Shown piece after piece: positions 60,161 through 64,000 of a stretch of 64,000 bases of DNA. Position numbers and translations under genes: made by a program. Origin of the DNA: Candidatus Scalindua sp. SCAELEC01 (GTDB lineage Bacteria; Planctomycetota; Brocadiia; Brocadiales; Scalinduaceae). Location: positions 1-64,000 of the forward strand of contig SHMT01000018.1 of the NCBI GenBank assembly GCA_004282745.1, written 5' to 3'. Position 1 is the stretch's first letter, and each line of letters opens with the position of its first letter. Under the pieces are notes generated by a model. It did not search any database. It was not told the origin of the DNA and saw only the letters and a list, made by a program, of their open reading frames with translations.

Positions 60161-61750
60161 TTAATCCAACTCTACCAGCTTGTCCTTTGAGAGAGTTGTT
60201 GAAACTGCAAGGAACATCTCCTCAAGCTTACCCAGACGGGATTCCATGACAATGAGCTTCTCTTTTAGCTCAGAATTCTCAGTCCTCAGTGCTACATTAT
60301 CAAATTTACTTTTCTCAACCTTGGAATTGAGTTCTTTGATCCCTTCCACTAATAGCCCCACTACATACTCATATTCAATCGCCTTTGTTTGGATTTCATC
60401 ATCAGCCGTATGGACTACCTCTGGAATCACTTCTTCCACTTCCTGAGCTATCATTCCCATTTGAAGAGTTCCATTATCAGACTCATCTTTCCAACGATAG
60501 TTTATTCCACGAAGTGATAAAACCTTTTTAAGGGCATCAGGAATTGTTACAATTTCTTTCTTTAAACGTACATCAGAAGCGGTATGATAATTACCAAATA
60601 GTCCTGATACATTTCCGTTATTGGCTATTGTCATTTTTATGCCAAACACTCCGCCATTCATTGTAGCAAACGCTATCTGCCCTGCTTCACTTCCGTTTAA
60701 TACAGAAACTGCTTTACCTTCAACAAAGGCCCCAACAAAATCTTGACCACTTGTATCACGAAAGATGAATGGAAATCTTGTCGTATTGTATACGGCACCT
60801 TTTTGATTGATCAATCTTAACGGAACAACAAGAGAACCAGATGAAACAATATCAACTGTCTGTCCTGGCACAGGAGAAAAATTTGATGTTCCGCCAATAG
60901 ATAACAATGTATTTGGACTCGATGTCCCGATACCGACGTTACCAGAATTTGCAATACGTAATCTACTGTATGGTGCGCTACTTTCAATTGTTAAAGAGCT
61001 GTTCACACCAATTTTCATCATATTGTTATTTGGGTCTAAATTTATTCCATTTACTCGACTTCCACTAACAGTTCTCAGTGAGATAGATTTACCAACAATA
61101 ATTCCATTAACATCTAACTTTCTTTCCGGATCCGTCGTACCAATACCAACACTACCTTGAATATAATGCGTATTCAATCCTTTCAATTCCCATGGAGATG
61201 TCCCTTGTGGTCCCTGAGGTCCTGTTGGTCCAGTATCGCCTTTATCACCCTTTGGTCCTTGTGTCCCGGGTGGACCTGTAGCTCCTACTGGACCAGGATC
61301 GCCTTGAAGTCCCTGTGGCCCTTGGATACCTTGAGGCCCCTGAGCACCGTCTGCCCCTGCCAATCCTTGCTCACCCTTAGGCCCTTGAGGCCCAGTAGCA
61401 CCATCAGCACCGGTCAACCCTTGTGGTCCTACGGGACCAGCTGGTCCCTGAGGCCCCTCTCCTGTTCCTACTATACCCGTAAGCCCTGAACCGTCTCCAA
61501 CAAACGCATTAGCCTTTATTGCTCCATCCACATCAAGTTTTGCAGTTGGTGTTGTTTTTCCTATTCCTATGTTGCCATTAGATCTGATTCCCATTAGAGT
61601 TGTTCCACCAGAATCTTTTACCTGGAATGCATCATCTCCATCATCGCTAGGAAGCTGTACCTCAAAATCGTCACCAAAAGAAACAGCCCATAAACCTATC
61701 ATAATTTCAAGCATTAATACCATTATAGAAATCATCTTGATACTTCTCAT
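60161..61750 (-). CDS. Collagen-like fibre with S74 intramolecular chaperone
   Basis: A 529-residue exported protein. Signal peptide about 1-26 (MISIMVLMLEIMIGLWAV). Two head-type repeats (GIRSNGNIGIGKTTPTAKLD) bracket a collagen-like G-P-Q/G-x-y stretch of about 28 triplets (about 98-185). More 'GNVGIG(T)S' fibre repeats follow, and the C-terminus is a Peptidase_S74 chaperone (SDVRLKKEIVTIPDAL, MGMIAQEVEEVIPEVV) plus a coiled coil. S74 domains trimerise fibres and cut themselves off. The layout is that of phage tail fibres and of bacterial surface fibres. CGGAGG precedes the ATG. It is upstream of the RHS gene on the same strand, 181 bases away. Confidence 0.9.
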   Translation of the reverse strand: MRSIKMISIMVLMLEIMIGLWAVSFGDDFEVQLPSDDGDDAFQVKDSGGTTLMGIRSNGNIGIGKTTPTAKLDVDGAIKANAFVGDGSGLTGIVGTGEGPQGPAGPVGPQGLTGADGATGPQGPKGEQGLAGADGAQGPQGIQGPQGLQGDPGPVGATGPPGTQGPKGDKGDTGPTGPQGPQGTSPWELKGLNTHYIQGSVGIGTTDPERKLDVNGIIVGKSISLRTVSGSRVNGINLDPNNNMMKIGVNSSLTIESSAPYSRLRIANSGNVGIGTSSPNTLLSIGGTSNFSPVPGQTVDIVSSGSLVVPLRLINQKGAVYNTTRFPFIFRDTSGQDFVGAFVEGKAVSVLNGSEAGQIAFATMNGGVFGIKMTIANNGNVSGLFGNYHTASDVRLKKEIVTIPDALKKVLSLRGINYRWKDESDNGTLQMGMIAQEVEEVIPEVVHTADDEIQTKAIEYEYVVGLLVEGIKELNSKVEKSKFDNVALRTENSELKEKLIVMESRLGKLEEMFLAVSTTLSKDKLVELD

Positions 61751-62432
61751 TAATTATACCTCCGAAAATTTATCCTAGAGTAGATCTTTTGGTTATTATC
61801 AGTTCTCCATTTACCATTAAGTATTGTTATTTGTTAAAGGCAGATAACCCTTAGTCGGTCATTTCAAAAATAACATATGTTGAAAGAATTTTTTTCAATA
61901 CAACATTTTATACTATGATTAACTGTTATTATAAGATGAAAGCAAGATCTAAGTATTTTTAATCAAGCAGCACAAATCATCTTTACCGTTTTGTCTTTAT
62001 TTGATAACGTCTATCGACAGACTTTAAAGTTCTGCTTCTCTCTCAAACTTGCAAAATTCAGAATTGAAAATGAGAAAATTTGATTGTTTTTTAATCGTTC
62101 ACGAGAATCGAAATACTATGTAGCAATATTATGATTTGATTTCAGTTCTTTACACAAACACAGGTGAAAATGAGTGGGGAAAAGTAGTGGTAAAAGTAGC
62201 ATTTCATATTTGAGCCATAGTAAAATTTAATAAGACAACGCAAAAGGCATTTTAATTAAACGTTCTGGCATCCGTGCCGCCCCTACTCACCATGGGAACG
62301 GTTAAATCTTACTAAAGTCAAATCTCTCTGTCAAAAGTTTTCTTGATAAGATGATATGGAATTGGTTTTTTAAGGCAAGCATGATAGTGTTAGGTGCTGA
62401 ATTGATTGATATGATAAAAACCCCTTCATAAT
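61751..62432. other. AT-rich intergenic region, no gene seen
   Basis: About 680 bases between the collagen-like gene and the TatD gene. Long AT-rich stretches and a G+C-richer stretch around 62265-62305; no frame with a motif. Promoters for the surface-protein set should lie here but none is convincing. Confidence 0.5.
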
Positions 62433-63800
62433 TCATCCAACATTGTTATATTCACGCACCCGAAAACGGACCCCCAACTCTTCGGCGATCTTCCTGCAAC
62501 TCTCTATGTCAACTCCTGGAATGCTAACGACAGATACCATTACGTCAGGTATGAATTCCTTTGCCTTTTTGATAAAGGAGAGTAGAGACGAATAGGATTG
62601 ACCATCAAATGAAGGTCGGCATAACCGTTGATACTCATCAGCACTATCGGTGTTCAAACTTATGCATATCGTGTCAATCAACCCCTTAAGCTCTTCACAG
62701 ATAGATCTCCCATTAATCAAATCTCCAAGACCATTGGTATCAAGCCTTACTACCGCCCCTTTCTCTTTCAAATATTTAGCAACTGCCGTTAACACATCTA
62801 GTCGCTCTGTAGATTCTCCAAATCCACAAAAAACAACTTCGTCATAGCTTGATGGGTCTGCAATTGCCGTAATCAGCTCCTCTATCGTTGGCTCTTTCTC
62901 CAAACCCAGGTAGTAGCCCTTTACATACGGGGCCGTTTCACGAGAACAGAAGAGACAACGATTTGAACAACGGCTTGTTATGTTCAGATAGAGCGAGTTT
63001 CTAATCACGTACGCAATCTTACCTTGTGTATCGATTTTGCCAATACGAAAAAGTTTCTTAGCGTTGTGAGTAGTTATTCTTTCGATATCTCCTACCGACA
63101 GTTTCTGCTGTTCTGCAAGGACAGGAATAACATGCACGAGGTAGGATGGTTCATTTCGCTTTCCTCTCAATGGTTGTGGTGCAAGAAAAGGGCAATCTGT
63201 CTCCAATACCAGTTTCTCCACAGGCACACTGCGGACAACCTCTCTCAAGGCATTGGCTTTAGGAAAGGTTACGGGGCCTGCAAAGGAGATATGAAAACCG
63301 AGATCCAGAAACTTCTCTGCCACATCCTTGTCACCACTGAAACAGTGAATGACTCCTTCAATCTTCCCATCATAAGCACGAAGAACATCAAGGCAATCAT
63401 CACTTGCATCACGGTTGTGAATGATAACGGGAAGACCCGTTCGTGTTGCCAATTCTAAATGTTGATGAAACAGTTTCTTTTGGTCGTCGTGGCTACTGCG
63501 ATCACGATAATAGTCAAGCCCGGTCTCACCAATGGCAACGACTTTCTCTTTGTGTACTAACGTTTCTACACAGGCCCAGTCATCTTCTGAAATATTTGAT
63601 GCCTCATTTGGATGGATTCCAACACTCGCAAAAATTTCGCTAAATCGCTGTGCAAGTTCAATCGATCTCGTACTCGACGGTACACTTACGCCAACGTTAA
63701 TAAAGTATTCAACACCAACCTTTTTTGCACGTAATATCACTTCTTCAACGTCATTGCCGTAATCTGGAAAATCCAGATGTGTATGGGTGTCAATTATCAT
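62433..63800 (-). CDS. TatD hydrolase fused to radical SAM domain
   Basis: A 455-residue fusion. Residues 1-255 are a TatD-type metal-dependent hydrolase: IDTHTHLDFPDYG, GIHPNEASN, AIGETGLDYYRD, HNRDASDD, HCFSGDKD and ETDCPFLAPQPLRGKRNEPS. Residues about 265-455 are a radical SAM domain with CSNRCLFCSRE (CxxxCxxC) and GFGESTERLDVL and RLDTNGLGDLI. Such a radical SAM protein is known as a separate gene beside tatD in other bacteria; here it is one chain, supporting shared function, perhaps in nucleic-acid repair or modification. The exact reaction is unknown. GAGGA lies about 13 bases ahead of the ATG. Confidence 0.9.
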   Translation of the reverse strand: MIIDTHTHLDFPDYGNDVEEVILRAKKVGVEYFINVGVSVPSSTRSIELAQRFSEIFASVGIHPNEASNISEDDWACVETLVHKEKVVAIGETGLDYYRDRSSHDDQKKLFHQHLELATRTGLPVIIHNRDASDDCLDVLRAYDGKIEGVIHCFSGDKDVAEKFLDLGFHISFAGPVTFPKANALREVVRSVPVEKLVLETDCPFLAPQPLRGKRNEPSYLVHVIPVLAEQQKLSVGDIERITTHNAKKLFRIGKIDTQGKIAYVIRNSLYLNITSRCSNRCLFCSRETAPYVKGYYLGLEKEPTIEELITAIADPSSYDEVVFCGFGESTERLDVLTAVAKYLKEKGAVVRLDTNGLGDLINGRSICEELKGLIDTICISLNTDSADEYQRLCRPSFDGQSYSSLLSFIKKAKEFIPDVMVSVVSIPGVDIESCRKIAEELGVRFRVREYNNVG

Positions 63801-64000
63801 AATATAATGGTGTCCTCGTCATTGATAAAATTTATGGATTAGCCTCGGCACGGGTTTCCGAAAACCGTGGCCTCATTTTGACCGTGCTTACGGTTACGTT
63901 ATCGAAGATTCAATGAATTACAATCGATCTGACTCATTACGTAATACCGTTTTCGTTTATTTGAAAGATTTTTCATTCTGATAATGTGTGTCAATCCAAC

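Noticed and set aside
61160-61490. Plus-strand open frame rich in Trp/Ser across the collagen-like region
   Set aside because: It is the shadow of the collagen-like G-x-y repeats on the opposite strand.
60161-61750. Prophage tail-fibre region
   Set aside because: No other phage genes (terminase, portal, capsid, tail) on either side.
1-64000. rRNA, tRNA genes and full insertion sequences
   Set aside because: Scanned by eye for tRNA arm patterns, rRNA blocks and transposase motifs; none found.

Overview
The window reads as a chromosome segment of moderate G+C (my impression, roughly 40%) from a Gram-negative, probably anaerobic or redox-versatile bacterium. LpxK, a TonB-dependent outer-membrane copper receptor with a TonB-like protein, a c-type cytochrome, a siroheme-decarboxylase pair beside hemC, and many two-component and sigma-54 elements fit an anammox-type planctomycete (Brocadiales) or a nearby Nitrospirota/Desulfobacterota lineage. 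That placement is inference; no rRNA or tRNA gene was seen. 

Layout. 1-3.5 kb: beta-CASP metallo-beta-lactamase, AmmeMemoRadiSam-type radical SAM enzyme, small HExxH protein. 3.9-18.5 kb: a signalling and stress block. A CheB-CheR-PAS fusion overlaps a hybrid PAS kinase, followed by a second PAS kinase and an NtrC-type sigma-54 activator with a Cys-rich PAS domain. Then come stand-alone receiver proteins, two small zinc-ribbon proteins, a free-standing AMPK-type glycogen-binding (CBM48-like) protein and three Hsp20 proteins. Two -24/-12 (sigma-54) promoters, each preceded by a pair of palindromic enhancer-like sites, drive a receiver gene and the Hsp20 pair. An HtrA fragment lies just after the Hsp20 genes. 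18.8-25 kb: copper and electron-transfer genes (cupredoxin, Cys/His-rich secreted protein, OprC/NosA-like receptor, TonB-like protein, P460-like cytochrome). 25-32 kb: UspA, GH57-like protein, and sulfur-transfer genes (Cys-rich secreted protein, persulfide-dioxygenase-like/double-rhodanese protein, YgaP-like rhodanese, a broken CoA-disulfide reductase), then an alcohol dehydrogenase. 32-44 kb: second CBM48-like protein, DksA-like protein, ornithine cyclodeaminase-like protein, lpxK, pentapeptide-repeat protein, phosphohexomutase, YkgJ-like protein, and an M16 protease pair. 44-53 kb: CoaB-like protein, a PCP-reductase/sulfite-reductase-like Fe-S protein with ahbA and ahbB, pepD-like dipeptidase, aroA, hemC. 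53.8-61.8 kb (minus strand): a surface-protein set with a TSP3/YD protein, a 1688-residue BACON-RHS protein and a collagen-like/S74 fibre. 62.4-63.8 kb: a TatD hydrolase fused to a radical SAM domain. 

Two families of small non-autonomous mobile elements are scattered between genes. Family 1 (TATACT...AGTATA, 130-190 bp plus short 57-66 bp forms) sits against start codons of two genes, and a relic of it encodes the C-terminus of a zinc-ribbon protein. Family 2 (AGTGTTTGAACGAAAAC ends, about 150 bp) has four copies, each flanked by a perfect 4-bp target duplication; one inserted inside a stop codon without changing the protein. Several gene fragments (HtrA, sigma-54 regulator/receiver chimera, cytochrome, Cys-rich protein, CoA-disulfide reductase) show active rearrangement. 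The best candidate for an undescribed system is the sigma-54-controlled stress module at 3.9-18.5 kb.
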